This document shows, one piece after another, positions 1 through 9,141 of a DNA stretch of 21,585 nucleotides. Both the position numbers and the translations under genes were made by a program. The notes beneath the pieces were generated by a model. It ran no database searches and was not told the DNA's origin. It was given only the letters and a program-made list of their open reading frames with translations. Each line of letters opens with the position of its first letter. Within the stretch, counting starts at the first letter, position 1. Origin of the DNA: Bacteroidaceae bacterium (lineage in GTDB: Bacteria > Bacteroidota > Bacteroidia > Bacteroidales > Bacteroidaceae); the NCBI GenBank assembly GCA_017633615.1, contig JAGBPB010000084.1, positions 1-21,585 on the forward strand, read 5' to 3'.

Positions 1-79
1 CTAAATAAACCAGCGGCTTACCATAGACCTCACGACCCAGAATGGGGAAATCCTTACGTATGCGTTCTACATCAATCAT
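1..79 (-). CDS. sufS: SufS cysteine desulfurase, N-terminal fragment (runs off window)
   Basis: This is a partial gene read leftward from an ATG at 79-77, giving 26 codons before the window edge. The translation begins MIDVERIRKDFPILGREVYG and continues KPLVYL, the usual N-terminus of group II (SufS/CsdA) PLP-dependent cysteine desulfurases, just before the conserved DNAATTQKP region, which lies outside. The family removes sulfur from L-cysteine and passes it to the SUF scaffold. The start lies 5 nt after the sufD stop codon, so it is almost certainly the last gene of the sufBCDS cluster. The active-site cysteine and PLP lysine are not in the window, so integrity cannot be judged. Identity rests on the N-terminal motif plus gene order. 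Confidence 0.88.
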   Translation of the reverse strand, partial: MIDVERIRKDFPILGREVYGKPLVYL

Positions 80-84
80 ATCAT

Positions 85-1431
85 TTATCTGCAAGCACGG
101 CAACCCTCGCATTGTGAGAGTTCGCCGCGGAAACGTTTCTCAACCAAACGGTACAGGCGGTCACGGAGCGGTTCCAGTTCCACCTTACCTATAACCTCGC
201 CAACAAAGGCAAGCATAAGCATCATACGGGCCTCCTCCTGGGGTATTCCGCGCTGACGCATATAAAACATAGCTCTCTCGTCAAGCTGGCCCACGGTAGC
301 ACCATGTGAGCACTTCACATCATCAGCATAAATCTCCAGCTGTGGCTGTGTGAACATACGGGCCTCACGTGTAAGGCATATATTGCGGTTGGTCTGCTGT
401 GATGAAGTGCGCTGGGCACCCTCACGTACCAGCACCTTACCTTGGAAAGCACCTGTGGAGCTCTCATCAAGCACATACTTGAACAGTTCACTGCTTGTGC
501 AGTCTGTTGCACGGTGATCAACAAATGTAAAGTTATCCACATGCTGGCTCTTGTCCGTTACGGCAACCCCATTCAGTGACAGTTCAGAACCCGCACCGTC
601 CAAAGTAATGCAAACAGTATTGCGTGTCTGCCCGTTATGCAAGGTAAGATTATCTACAGCCACCTTACTGCCTGTGCTCTGGCTTATGTAAAGTTCCGAT
701 GCGCGCAGATTTGCCGTATGGGTCTCCTCCAAATCATAAAGTTCAAAGGCCGAATCCTGCCCCGCGAACACCTCTATGACCTGGGTAGTCAGATAATTGT
801 TTGCTGCCAAAGCATGGTCACACAGCAATAATTTTGCCTGTGCACCACGTCCCAGGACAACCAAGATCCTACGGTTAACCATAAGATCTACCGCCGATGA
901 CAAAAGAGTTATAAGCTGTAAAGGTTTTTCTATAACAACGCCATCGGGTACATAGAGCAGGAAACCGTCCTGTGCAAAAAGAGTGTTTATGGCTGCAATA
1001 CCCGGTTTTTCTATATCTGCCAAGTTGCCGTAATATCTTTCAATCAGTTCGGGATGTTTCAATGAAGCCTCCCTGAGACTACCTGCAAACACTCCGTCAG
1101 GCAGACTGTTCTTGGCTGCAGTCTCGGAACTGGCAAAAGCATCATTGGCCAAAAAGTAAAGCTGAGTACTCAGGTTGGGTACACTGCACTTGAAAGCCTG
1201 CGCAAAATCCACCGGCATGTCCAAACGGGCCAGGTTCATGCCCCAGTCAGGTTCAAACCACTTTGAAACATCAGTGTGAAGATACTCCTCAAGCTTGTTA
1301 TGCGGCAGACCATACCGTGCAAAACTGCTCAGGGCAGCATCACGCAAAGAGTTCATGACACCGGCTGAGCCTTTGTCAACAAGGGCTCTGTTTTGAGAGA
1401 ATATATCTATGTAGCTCTTCCTGGCGCTCAT
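85..1431 (-). CDS. sufD: SufD, Fe-S cluster assembly scaffold subunit
   Basis: 448 aa, the normal length for SufD. The SUF core domain (SufBD family, about residues 130-430) is recognisable from the beta-helix stretch and from motifs such as DDVKCSHGATVGQLDE, FYMRQRGIP and EEARMMLMLAFVGEV. SufD forms the SufBC2D scaffold that builds Fe-S clusters in the cytoplasm; the His in KCSHGAT is the conserved residue at the SufB-SufD interface. The ATG at 1431 lies 12 nt after the sufC stop, and sufS follows by 5 nt, so the genes are co-transcribed. One oddity is the Cys-rich C-terminus ending CEGCRACR, a CxxCxxC pattern beyond the SUF core; whether it binds metal cannot be told from sequence. Confidence 0.95.
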   Translation of the reverse strand: MSARKSYIDIFSQNRALVDKGSAGVMNSLRDAALSSFARYGLPHNKLEEYLHTDVSKWFEPDWGMNLARLDMPVDFAQAFKCSVPNLSTQLYFLANDAFASSETAAKNSLPDGVFAGSLREASLKHPELIERYYGNLADIEKPGIAAINTLFAQDGFLLYVPDGVVIEKPLQLITLLSSAVDLMVNRRILVVLGRGAQAKLLLCDHALAANNYLTTQVIEVFAGQDSAFELYDLEETHTANLRASELYISQSTGSKVAVDNLTLHNGQTRNTVCITLDGAGSELSLNGVAVTDKSQHVDNFTFVDHRATDCTSSELFKYVLDESSTGAFQGKVLVREGAQRTSSQQTNRNICLTREARMFTQPQLEIYADDVKCSHGATVGQLDERAMFYMRQRGIPQEEARMMLMLAFVGEVIGKVELEPLRDRLYRLVEKRFRGELSQCEGCRACR

Positions 1432-1433
1432 CT

Positions 1434-1463
1434 CCGTGATTCCTCAATTCCGTGATTCCTCAA
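1434..1463 (-). repeat. 16-bp tandem duplication at the sufC/sufD junction
   Basis: On the plus strand CCGTGATTCCTCAA occurs at 1434-1447 and again at 1450-1463, a period of 16. Read on the coding strand, the last codons of sufC (GAG GAA TCA CGG AAT TGA) are partly repeated directly before the sufD ATG. The second unit supplies both the sufC stop codon and the GAGGAA/ACGGAG purine stretch upstream of sufD. This is a clear local duplication that sets the gene boundary. Confidence 0.8.
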
Positions 1464-2208
1464 ATTCCTTAATAACCCAGTCATAACCGCGCTCCTCAAG
1501 CTCAAGAGCCAACTCCGGGCCGGCGGTCTTGATTATGCGCCCCTGATAAAGTACATGCACTATATCAGGCTTGATGTAATCCAGCAGACGCTGGTAGTGG
1601 GTAATGACAATGACTGATGTCTCCGGGTTCTTAAGACGGTTCACACCATCAGCCACAATACGCAACGCGTCAATGTCAAGACCTGAATCAGTCTCGTCAA
1701 GTATGCTCAGAGACGGCTCTAGCATGGCCATCTGAAATATCTCGTTACGCTTTTTCTCACCGCCGCTGAATCCCTCATTCACTGAGCGGTTCATAAACTT
1801 GGCGTCAAGCTTGACCATATCACGCTTCTCCTTGATGAACTTGAGGAAATCAGTTGGTGCCATAGGCGGCAAGCCCAGGTACTTGCGTTTTTCATTGATG
1901 GCGGTACGCATAAAGTTGGTCATGCTTACACCCGGTATCTCTACTGGATACTGGAATGACATGAAGAGGCCCTCATGACTGCGCTCCTCAGCACTCATCT
2001 CAAGCAGGTTCTTGCCCTTGAATGTGGCTGTGCCGCCTGTAACCTCATATTCAGGATGGCCCACAAGCACATTGCTCATGGTACTCTTGCCTGAGCCGTT
2101 AGGACCCATTATTGCATGTACCTCACCGGCATTCACCTCAAGGTTAATGCCTTTCAATATCTCTTTACCGTTAATGGCGGCATGAAGGTTTTCAATCTTT
2201 AGCATCAT
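1444..2208 (-). CDS. sufC: SufC, Fe-S cluster assembly ABC-type ATPase
   Basis: 254 aa, typical for SufC. The protein has a complete soluble ABC ATPase core: Walker A GPNGSGKST near residue 36, the SufC-type signature FSGGEKKRNEIFQ near 148, Walker B LSILDETDSGLD near 168 with the catalytic Glu, and the switch His in VIVITHYQR. SufC hydrolyses ATP to remodel the SufB-SufD pair during cluster assembly. Two ATGs are adjacent at 2208 and 2205; the second gives MLKIENLHA, which is closer to typical SufC N-termini, so the true start may be one codon shorter. It starts 4 nt after the sufB stop and lies between sufB and sufD as in other Bacteroidales. Confidence 0.97.
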   Translation of the reverse strand: MMLKIENLHAAINGKEILKGINLEVNAGEVHAIMGPNGSGKSTMSNVLVGHPEYEVTGGTATFKGKNLLEMSAEERSHEGLFMSFQYPVEIPGVSMTNFMRTAINEKRKYLGLPPMAPTDFLKFIKEKRDMVKLDAKFMNRSVNEGFSGGEKKRNEIFQMAMLEPSLSILDETDSGLDIDALRIVADGVNRLKNPETSVIVITHYQRLLDYIKPDIVHVLYQGRIIKTAGPELALELEERGYDWVIKEFEESRN

Positions 2209-2212
2209 AGTC

Positions 2213-3673
2213 TTAACCTACTGTATTTTCAAGTGACACCGAAAGCAGGCGCTGAGCCTCAACCGCAAACTCCATGGGCAGTTTGTTTAGTACCTCCTTG
2301 GCGTAACCGTTAACAATAAGGCCTATAGCCTGTTCCATAGGTATGCCACGCTGGTTGCAGTAGAACAACTGGTCCTCAGATATCTTGGAGGTTGTTGCCT
2401 CATGCTCCACAATGGCAGTCTCATTCTTTACATCCATGTACGGGAATGTGTGCGCACCGCACTTATCGCCCAGCAACAGTGAATCACACTGGCTGTAGTT
2501 ACGTGCACCGTCAGCATGCTCACCCACCTTGATAAGGCCGCGGTATGAGTTCTGGCTATGCCCGGCCGAAATACCCTTACTTATTACCGTACTCTTGGTG
2601 TTACGGCCTATGTGTATCATCTTGGTACCAGTATCAGCCTGCTGCCAGTTATTGGTAAGAGCCACCGAGTAGAACTCACCCTGTGATCCGTCACCCTGTA
2701 GCACGCAGCTGGGATACTTCCAAGTTATGGCTGATCCGGTCTCCACCTGTGTCCAGGAGAGCTTGGCGTCAACACCTTTCAGAAGACCGCGTTTGGTAAC
2801 AAAGTTATAAACGCCGCCACGGCCGTTCTCATCACCCGGATACCAGTTCTGCACGGTACTGTACTTTACCTCGGCGCGGTCCAACACCACAATCTCAACG
2901 ATAGCGGCATGCAACTGGTTCTCATCACGCATAGGTGCCGTGCAGCCCTCCAGATATGATACATAGCTGTCATCATCGGCCACAATGAGCGTGCGCTCAA
3001 ACTGGCCTGTTCCGGCGGCATTGATACGGAAATAGGTGGAGAGTTCCATAGGGCAGCGTATGCCCTTGGGTATATATACAAATGAGCCGTCACTGAACAC
3101 GGCGCTGTTCAGTGCGGCAAAGAAGTTGTCACGGTAGTTCACCACACTGCCCAGATACTGCTTGATCAGGTCAGGATGGTTCTTTACAGCCTCACCCATG
3201 GAGCAGAATATAATGCCTTTCTCGGCTAGAGTTTTCTTGAAGGTGGTCTTGACCGATACTGAGTCCATGACCGCATCAACGGCCACACCGCCGCTCAGCG
3301 CCAGACGCTCCTCAAGCGGAATACCCAGTTTGTCAAAGGTCTTCATCACCTGCGGATCAATCTCCTCCAGGTTTTTGGGACCCTCTTTCTTAACCGTAGG
3401 GTCAGCGTAGTATGATATGTTCTGATAGTCTATCTCAGGAATATCCAGGTGTGCCCAATGCGGCATCTCCATGGTAAGCCAGTGACGGTATGCCTTGAGT
3501 CGGAACTCAAGCAGCCATTCCGGCTCACCCTTGCGCTCTGAAATGAGACGGACCGTGTCCTCTGTAAGGCCACGGTCTATTATCTCTGTATGTACATCGG
3601 TAGTAAAGCCGTAACGGTACTTTTCGGCACTTATCTCCCTTATGAGACTATTGTCCTGTTCAATAGAATTCAC
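2213..3673 (-). CDS. sufB: SufB, Fe-S cluster assembly scaffold subunit (GTG start)
   Basis: 486 aa, matching full-length SufB. Hallmarks are [20 protein letters not shown] near residue 87, [19 protein letters not shown] near 200, the YLEGCTAPM stretch near 240, [20 protein letters not shown] near 355 and the C-terminal [19 protein letters not shown]. SufB is the scaffold on which the Fe-S cluster is built with SufC, SufD and sulfur from SufS. The frame opens with GTG at 3673, and the next in-frame Met is about residue 68, inside conserved sequence, so the GTG start is the only reasonable one. It lies 6 nt after the stop of the CvpA-family gene. The rare start codon could lower SufB synthesis, although SufB is the first SUF gene. 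Confidence 0.96.
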   Translation of the reverse strand: MNSIEQDNSLIREISAEKYRYGFTTDVHTEIIDRGLTEDTVRLISERKGEPEWLLEFRLKAYRHWLTMEMPHWAHLDIPEIDYQNISYYADPTVKKEGPKNLEEIDPQVMKTFDKLGIPLEERLALSGGVAVDAVMDSVSVKTTFKKTLAEKGIIFCSMGEAVKNHPDLIKQYLGSVVNYRDNFFAALNSAVFSDGSFVYIPKGIRCPMELSTYFRINAAGTGQFERTLIVADDDSYVSYLEGCTAPMRDENQLHAAIVEIVVLDRAEVKYSTVQNWYPGDENGRGGVYNFVTKRGLLKGVDAKLSWTQVETGSAITWKYPSCVLQGDGSQGEFYSVALTNNWQQADTGTKMIHIGRNTKSTVISKGISAGHSQNSYRGLIKVGEHADGARNYSQCDSLLLGDKCGAHTFPYMDVKNETAIVEHEATTSKISEDQLFYCNQRGIPMEQAIGLIVNGYAKEVLNKLPMEFAVEAQRLLSVSLENTVG

Positions 3674-3679
3674 TTGTTC

Positions 3680-4258
3680 TCAAACCTTTTGTGGGTCCTG
3701 CTCCTCAGAATTATCCTTTTTGTGTCCTTTCTTCTTGTTTTTCAATTCAGGAACAAGTTCTTCTGCACTATCCTTTACCTTATCCCAAGTCCATTGCATG
3801 CAGAAACCGGTAAAATCACTTACATACTCATACATCCTGGACCGTTTTCTCTCCGAGCGGTTTATAAACTTATCAGAAAAACCGGTCATATCCATAAGCA
3901 TTATGAGCAGTCCCATAATGATAAGGTACTTGAGTATTCCAAAAGCCGCACCCAGAATTCTGTCAAGAAAACCGAAATTTGCTATATGCAAAAGTTTTGA
4001 CAGGAAATTGCCAAACACTCCGCATATCAAAGGCACAACCATAAGGATTATGAAAAAAGCGATGATACTGGCTGGCCTGTCAGGCATATTCATAGTCTCC
4101 CTAAGGAAATCAGCAAACGGTTTGTAGAACAAAGTTCCCAAAACTATTCCCAGGATAAGGCCTAACACGCTGAAAGCCTGTTTGGTCAATCCCTTGATGA
4201 ATCCTATAACCATACCGGTTATAAGAAGGCACAGGATAATACAATCTATTATCGTCAT
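3680..4258 (-). CDS. CvpA-family inner-membrane protein
   Basis: 192 aa with four hydrophobic segments at about residues 3-18, 24-43, 63-85 and 100-122, then a charged cytoplasmic tail rich in Lys and Asp/Glu (about 165-192). The first segment is followed by GFIKG, and LDRILGAAFGILKYLIIM sits near residue 98; both are characteristic of the CvpA (colicin V production) family. The molecular role of the family is not settled: in enterobacteria CvpA affects colicin V export and bile-salt tolerance. The gene sits between infB (11 nt upstream) and sufB (6 nt downstream), so it is part of the same transcript. This neighbourhood is a familiar Bacteroidales arrangement. Function here is inferred only from family membership. 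Confidence 0.85.
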   Translation of the reverse strand: MTIIDCIILCLLITGMVIGFIKGLTKQAFSVLGLILGIVLGTLFYKPFADFLRETMNMPDRPASIIAFFIILMVVPLICGVFGNFLSKLLHIANFGFLDRILGAAFGILKYLIIMGLLIMLMDMTGFSDKFINRSERKRSRMYEYVSDFTGFCMQWTWDKVKDSAEELVPELKNKKKGHKKDNSEEQDPQKV

Positions 4259-4269
4259 AATCTCTGAAA

Positions 4270-7197
4270 TTAGAGTGTCTGCTTAACCTCAATCTGAGTG
4301 AATGTCTCAATGATATCACCCTCCTTGATGTCATTGTATGATACCAGGCTTATACCGCACTCCATACCTGCCTGAACCTCCTTGACATCATCCTTGAAGC
4401 GTTTCAGAGCCTGTATATCGCCGGTATGGATCACAATACCGTCACGTATCACGCGGGCCTTGTCGCTGCGTGAAACCTTACCCTCACGTACGCGGCAGCC
4501 GGCTACCATACCGACCTTTGATATATGGAACACCTCCATAACCTCAATGGTTGATGTAACCTCCTCCTTGACCTTGGGTGCGAGCAGGCCCTCCATAGCG
4601 GCCTTTACCTCATCGATGGCATCATAGATGATTGAGTAGATACGTATGTCAACATCGTTCTGCTCAGCCAGACGCTTGGCGGGACCTGAAGGACGTACAT
4701 CAAAACCAATGATGATGGCGTTTGATGCAGAAGCCAGGCTGACATCACTCTCTGAGATGGCACCTACGGCCTTGTGTATTACATTGACCTGGATGTTCGG
4801 AGTAGAGAGCTTGATGAGTGAATCGCTCAATGCCTCTACAGAACCGTCCACATCGGCCTTAACGATAAGGTTGAGTTCGTGGAAATCGCCCATCTTGATA
4901 CGGCGGCCCAGCTCATCAAGTGTAAGAGTCTGTGCGGTACGTACGCCCTGCTCACGCTGCAGCTGCTCACGCTTGCCGGTAATCTCACGGGCCTCACGCT
5001 CACTATCCACAACGTGGAAACTTACACCGGCCTGAGGAGCACCGTTCAGACCAAGAATCAGCACAGGCTCTGCGGGAGCGGCTGATTTCAGTTTCTGGTT
5101 ACGCTCGTTGAACATTGCCTTTACCTTACCCCATGATGTACCTGCTATCACTATATCACCCATCTTAAGGGTACCGTTTGATACCAGTACGGTAGCCACA
5201 TAACCGCGGCCCTTATCCAGTGAAGACTCAATTATGGTACCTGTAGCCTTGCGGTTGGGGTTAGCCTTGAGGTCAAGCATCTCAGCCTCAAGCAGCACCT
5301 TCTCCATAAGCTCGTTCACACCGATACCCTTCTTGGCCGATATATCCTGTGACTGATATTTACCGCCCCAGTCCTCAACCAGGAAGTTCATCTGTGCCAG
5401 CTCCTGCTTGATACGCTCAGGATCAGCAGCAGGCTTATCAACCTTGTTTATGGCAAATACTATAGGTACACCGGCTGCGGTGGCGTGTGCTATAGCCTCC
5501 TTGGTCTGAGGCATAACATTGTCATCGGCAGCAACGATGATGATTGCAATATCTGTTACCTGGGCACCACGGGCACGCATGGCGGTGAAAGCCTCATGAC
5601 CCGGAGTATCCAGGAACGTGATGTGACGGCCGTCCTCAAGTTTTACGTTGTAAGCACCTATGTGCTGGGTAATACCACCGGCCTCACCGGCTATCACGTT
5701 TGACTTGCGTATGTAGTCAAGCAGAGAGGTCTTACCATGGTCAACATGACCCATAACGGTAACGATAGGTGCACGCGGTACCAGATCCTCCTCCTTATCG
5801 GCCTCTTCACTTATCTGCTGGGCAACCTCGGCGCTCACAAAGTCAGTAGTAAAACCGTACTCATCGGCTACGATATTGATGGTCTCGGCATCCAGACGCT
5901 GGTTGATTGAAACCATTATGCCCACACTCATACAGGTGGCTATAACCTGGGTAACAGGGATGTTCATCATTGTGGCCAGCTCATTGGCTGTCACGAACTC
6001 GGTAAGCTTAAGTACCTTGCTCTCAGCCATCTCCTGCTCCAGAGCCTCCATCTGACGCTGCTGAACCTGCTCACGCTTGTCCTTGCGGTACTTTGAAGAC
6101 TTGGTCTTACCCTTCTGGAATGAAGAGAATGTATCTCTGATCTGACGGTTTACGTCCTCGTTTGAGAAATCAGCCTTATCGGCCTTGTTGAAACGATGAT
6201 CCTTATTGTTACGGCCTCCACCCTTGGGTGCATCCTTGCCACGCCCCTCATTGTTCTGTGACTGGTTATAGCTGTCAGCCTTTGTTAGATCCACCTTTTC
6301 ACCGCCTATCCTTACGCGGTTCTTCTTGCGGGGGGCATCACCTCCTGATGACTGTCTCTCGGCAGGCTTGATCTCCTTGATGAGAGACTCCTTGAACTGC
6401 TGACGCTGTTGCTGGCGCTGCATATCCTTGGCCTCACGCTCCTTCTTTTTCTCCTCCTTGGACTTTTTCTTGGGGCGGGTTGACTGGTTGATGGCTGCCA
6501 GGTCAATCTTACCCACTGTCTTTATGTTAAGTCCACCGTTCTGGGGAGCTGAAATCTTGAACACCTCTTCCTGGACAGGAACCTCCGGTTCAGGCACAGC
6601 CTTTACCTCAGGCTCAACCGCAACAGGCTCTTCCTTTACCGGTTTTTCCGGCTGGGGAGCAGGAGCCGGTTCCGGTTCACTCTTGACAGGCTCTTCCTTT
6701 ACGACAGGCTCCGCCTTTACGGGTTTTGCAGGTTCCTGCCTGGGCGCCGGTTCAACCTTAGCCGGAGCAGGCTTCTCCTTGACAGGTTCAGCAACTGCTG
6801 GCTTGGCTTTTGGAGCCGGCTTAGCTTGAGCCGGAGCTTCAGCCTTAGGAGCGTCCAGGTTAATCTTGCCTACAGTCTTGAATTTTATGACAGGTTCCTC
6901 CGGAACGACAGTCTCTATCATCTCCACCGCAGGTTCTTTCTTAAGCGGTTTCTCCTCCTGTACAGGCTCCTCCGGGGCAGACTTGCGGCTCTGACGGTCC
7001 TGCAGAAAACGGTTGGCCTCCTCGCGAATGGATTTGTCCTGACTGAACTCAGCCACAAGCAGGTTGTACTGCTCATCGGTCAGTTTCTGGTTCAGGTCTT
7101 CAGTCACATCGCCAAAGCCCTTCTTATGCAGGAACTCAACCAGTGTTGACGCTCCCACATTCAACTCTCTCGTTACTTTACTTATTCTTATCGCCAT
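4270..7197 (-). CDS. infB: Translation initiation factor IF-2
   Basis: 975 aa. An N-terminal IF2_N domain (1-50) is followed by a long Pro/Glu/Lys/Ala-rich linker (about 75-215), a basic region (240-380), a second IF2_N segment (about 395-450) and the GTPase domain. G1 is GHVDHGKT (483-490), G3 DTPGH (530-534) and G4 NKVD (584-587); domains II-IV follow and complete the protein. IF-2 binds GTP and brings initiator fMet-tRNA to the 30S subunit. The linker carries a short internal repeat, KTVGKINL near 107 and KTVGKIDL near 226. The length is in the range expected for Bacteroidetes, whose IF-2 has an extended N-terminus. The start is 47 nt after the nusA stop; cvpA follows by 11 nt. Confidence 0.98.
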   Translation of the reverse strand: MAIRISKVTRELNVGASTLVEFLHKKGFGDVTEDLNQKLTDEQYNLLVAEFSQDKSIREEANRFLQDRQSRKSAPEEPVQEEKPLKKEPAVEMIETVVPEEPVIKFKTVGKINLDAPKAEAPAQAKPAPKAKPAVAEPVKEKPAPAKVEPAPRQEPAKPVKAEPVVKEEPVKSEPEPAPAPQPEKPVKEEPVAVEPEVKAVPEPEVPVQEEVFKISAPQNGGLNIKTVGKIDLAAINQSTRPKKKSKEEKKKEREAKDMQRQQQRQQFKESLIKEIKPAERQSSGGDAPRKKNRVRIGGEKVDLTKADSYNQSQNNEGRGKDAPKGGGRNNKDHRFNKADKADFSNEDVNRQIRDTFSSFQKGKTKSSKYRKDKREQVQQRQMEALEQEMAESKVLKLTEFVTANELATMMNIPVTQVIATCMSVGIMVSINQRLDAETINIVADEYGFTTDFVSAEVAQQISEEADKEEDLVPRAPIVTVMGHVDHGKTSLLDYIRKSNVIAGEAGGITQHIGAYNVKLEDGRHITFLDTPGHEAFTAMRARGAQVTDIAIIIVAADDNVMPQTKEAIAHATAAGVPIVFAINKVDKPAADPERIKQELAQMNFLVEDWGGKYQSQDISAKKGIGVNELMEKVLLEAEMLDLKANPNRKATGTIIESSLDKGRGYVATVLVSNGTLKMGDIVIAGTSWGKVKAMFNERNQKLKSAAPAEPVLILGLNGAPQAGVSFHVVDSEREAREITGKREQLQREQGVRTAQTLTLDELGRRIKMGDFHELNLIVKADVDGSVEALSDSLIKLSTPNIQVNVIHKAVGAISESDVSLASASNAIIIGFDVRPSGPAKRLAEQNDVDIRIYSIIYDAIDEVKAAMEGLLAPKVKEEVTSTIEVMEVFHISKVGMVAGCRVREGKVSRSDKARVIRDGIVIHTGDIQALKRFKDDVKEVQAGMECGISLVSYNDIKEGDIIETFTQIEVKQTL

Positions 7198-7244
7198 CTA
7201 TAAAAATATCTTGATAAAGGGCTCTGCCCCCGTTTATTCTTTGT

Positions 7245-8531
7245 TTACTCTTTAATGAATTTCCGGAACTCCTCCTCATCAGAGAACTCACGTGCCAGAA
7301 TATCCAGGATATCATCAACCTGCTCCTCTTCCAGATCAACGGTCTCAGTCAGGATCTCACGGTCAGCGCGCAGCACAGCCTTGGCAGTCTCAAATCCTGC
7401 ATCGTGCAGGGCATCGACAACCCAATCCTCAATATCACCGCGGAAATCATCCAGATAGATATCCTCCTCTGTTGATTCCTGAGCAAGTTCACGATATACA
7501 TCAATTGTATATTCAGTAAGCATACTGGCCAGTTTGATGTTCAGACCGCTCTTACCGATAGCCAGTGAAACCTGGTCCTGCTTGAGGTAAACCTCAGCCC
7601 TGCGGGCCTCGGTATCCAGATTGAGTTCAGATATCTTGGCGGGGCTCAAAGCACGCTTGATGAAGAGCTCAATATTTGAAGTGTAATTGATAACATCAAT
7701 GTTCTCATTACGGAGCTCACGAACGATACCATGTATGCGTGAACCCTTAACACCTACGCAGGCGCCTACAGGATCTATGCGGTCATCATATGACTCAACG
7801 GCTATTTTGGCGCGCTCGCCCGGTATGCGTACAATCTTCTTGATAGTGATAAGACCATCGGCAATCTCAGGAACCTCCTGCTCCAGCAGACGCTGCAGGA
7901 AGATAGGTGATGTACGGCTCAACATGATCTTTGGGTTGTTCACGTTGTCAACACGGTCAACCACGGCACGTACGGTCTCACCCTTGCGGAAGAAATCGCT
8001 GGGAATCTGGTCCTGTTTTGAGAGGAGCAGTTCATTACCCTCCTCATCAAGAAGCAGTATCTCCTTCTTCCAGATCTGATAAACCTCACCGCTTACTATG
8101 GTGCCTATCTTCTCAACATACTTGTTGTAGAGACTGTCTTTCTCAAGCTCCAGAATCTTTGAAGCCAGAGTCTGACGCAGATTCAATATAGCCCTGCGGC
8201 CGAACTTGGAGAAATCAACCTGTTCTGAAACCTCCTCACCTACCTCAAAGTCCTCATCAATCTGACGGGCCTCTGAAAGTGAAATCTGAGTGTTTGAATC
8301 CTCCAGATCCTTGTCTTCAACTACGATACGTGAACGCTGGATCTCGCAGTCACCCTTATCGGGGTTGACAATCACTGAGTAATTCTCATCAGTTCCGAAC
8401 ATTTTGGAGATAACACTGCGGAAACTCTCTTCAAGAACAGAAACCAGTGTCATACGGTCAATGTTCTTCAGTTCCTTGAACTCCTGAAAGGTATCGATCA
8501 ATGAGATCGCCTCTTCTTTCTTAGTAGCCAT
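7245..8531 (-). CDS. nusA: Transcription termination/antitermination factor NusA
   Basis: 428 aa. The N-terminal RNA polymerase-binding domain (1-135) begins LIDTFQEFKELKNIDRMTL. It is followed by an S1 domain (about 143-205), KH1 with GVKGSRI (260-266) and KH2 with AIGKSGLNIKLAS (324-336). The acidic C-terminal segment (350-428) is short, without the full pair of acidic repeats of Escherichia coli NusA; this is usual outside Proteobacteria. NusA binds RNA polymerase and nascent RNA and modulates pausing, intrinsic termination and antitermination. The gene starts 1 nt after the rimP stop, so translation is probably coupled. As it can act on hairpins in its own leader, the terminator-like hairpin before rimP is of interest. 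Confidence 0.97.
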   Translation of the reverse strand: MATKKEEAISLIDTFQEFKELKNIDRMTLVSVLEESFRSVISKMFGTDENYSVIVNPDKGDCEIQRSRIVVEDKDLEDSNTQISLSEARQIDEDFEVGEEVSEQVDFSKFGRRAILNLRQTLASKILELEKDSLYNKYVEKIGTIVSGEVYQIWKKEILLLDEEGNELLLSKQDQIPSDFFRKGETVRAVVDRVDNVNNPKIMLSRTSPIFLQRLLEQEVPEIADGLITIKKIVRIPGERAKIAVESYDDRIDPVGACVGVKGSRIHGIVRELRNENIDVINYTSNIELFIKRALSPAKISELNLDTEARRAEVYLKQDQVSLAIGKSGLNIKLASMLTEYTIDVYRELAQESTEEDIYLDDFRGDIEDWVVDALHDAGFETAKAVLRADREILTETVDLEEEQVDDILDILAREFSDEEEFRKFIKE

Positions 8532-8532
8532 T

Positions 8533-9003
8533 TTACTTTAAACTTATTACGTATTTTACATATTTCACTTCATCGTGGCTGAAAGGCATCTCCACCTCAA
8601 CTGCCTTAGGGCGCTTGCTGCCTTCAGTCTTTTGCTTCTGAGTGGTTTTAATTACAAAACCCTTCTCATCGGCGGAAACAAGTATTCCCTTGAGTTTGGC
8701 ACCACTCTTGGGCAGCACCTCCACCTCCTGGCCTATATGGTTGATATACTGCTGGAGAACCTTGAACGGCTGACCTATTCCAGCTGAGCCCACCTCAAGT
8801 TCATAATCCTCAACATCACGGTCCAGTGTCGACTCAATGAAACGGCTAAGTTCAACACAATCATCAATCCAAACGCCCTCCGCCTGGTCAATCTCTACCA
8901 CTATACGGTTGTCTGGAGTAACGTCCACATCTACCAGAAAATAGCCTTCCTTTGAGTCAAGCCATTGATTTGCAATGCTGATAACTTGTTGTTTGTCAAT
9001 CAT
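8533..9003 (-). CDS. rimP: Ribosome maturation factor RimP
   Basis: 156 aa from the preferred ATG at 9003 (MIDKQQVISIANQWL). The frame is open to an ATG at 9030, but the nine extra residues (MYKTSITFY) lie over a leader hairpin and are not typical of RimP. Family features are VVEIDQAEGVWIDDCVELSR in the N-terminal alpha/beta domain and YELEVGSAGIGQPFKVLQQY leading to the C-terminal SH3-like domain (about residues 85-156). RimP assists 30S subunit maturation. It is the first gene of the operon with nusA and infB, an order conserved from Bacteroidetes to Escherichia coli. Its stop codon is 1 nt before the nusA start. Confidence 0.94.
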   Translation of the reverse strand: MIDKQQVISIANQWLDSKEGYFLVDVDVTPDNRIVVEIDQAEGVWIDDCVELSRFIESTLDRDVEDYELEVGSAGIGQPFKVLQQYINHIGQEVEVLPKSGAKLKGILVSADEKGFVIKTTQKQKTEGSKRPKAVEVEMPFSHDEVKYVKYVISLK

Positions 9004-9014
9004 ATAAAAAGTAA

Positions 9015-9033
9015 TACTTGTTTTATACAAGTA
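9015..9033 (-). promoter_or_regulatory. Small leader hairpin just upstream of rimP
   Basis: A perfect 6-bp inverted repeat, TACTTG (9015-9020) and CAAGTA (9028-9033), encloses a 7-nt AT-rich loop. It ends 11 nt before the rimP ATG. In the transcript it would form next to the ribosome-binding region, where it could affect initiation. No regulatory function is shown by sequence alone. Confidence 0.4.
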
Positions 9034-9045
9034 ATGTATGGCAAT

Positions 9046-9068
9046 AAAAAAGAGGCCTCAGGGCCTCT
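9046..9068 (-). terminator. Intrinsic-terminator-like hairpin in the rimP leader
   Basis: On the minus strand AGAGGCC, a 4-nt loop CTGA and GGCCTCT form a perfect 7-bp stem that runs straight into TTTTTTATT, a classic rho-independent terminator. It lies downstream of the promoter at 9091-9121 and upstream of rimP. It may end transcripts of the esterase gene upstream, attenuate the rimP-nusA-infB operon, or both. Confidence 0.7.
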
Positions 9069-9090
9069 CCACACATCATCTTATCGGGTG

Positions 9091-9121
9091 CAAAGATAGT
9101 ATTAATCCTGCACCCGACAAA
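9091..9121 (-). promoter_or_regulatory. Bacteroidetes-type promoter of the rimP-nusA-infB-suf operon
   Basis: On the minus strand TTTG (9121-9118), a 19-nt spacer and TATCTTTG (9098-9091) match the Bacteroidetes primary-sigma consensus TTTG-N19-TAnnTTTG exactly. Transcription should begin near 9084, leaving a leader of about 80 nt with two hairpins before rimP. Confidence 0.75.
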
Positions 9122-9141
9122 GAATAATGTTAAAAAATTGC

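Noticed and set aside
6428..6829. Plus-strand Gly/Ser/Thr-rich ORF within infB
   Set aside because: It is the reverse image of the Pro/Glu/Lys/Ala-rich linker of IF-2, a low-complexity shadow.
8533..9030. Longer RimP starting at ATG 9030
   Set aside because: The extra nine residues are atypical, cover the leader hairpin, and the ATG at 9003 gives the usual N-terminus.
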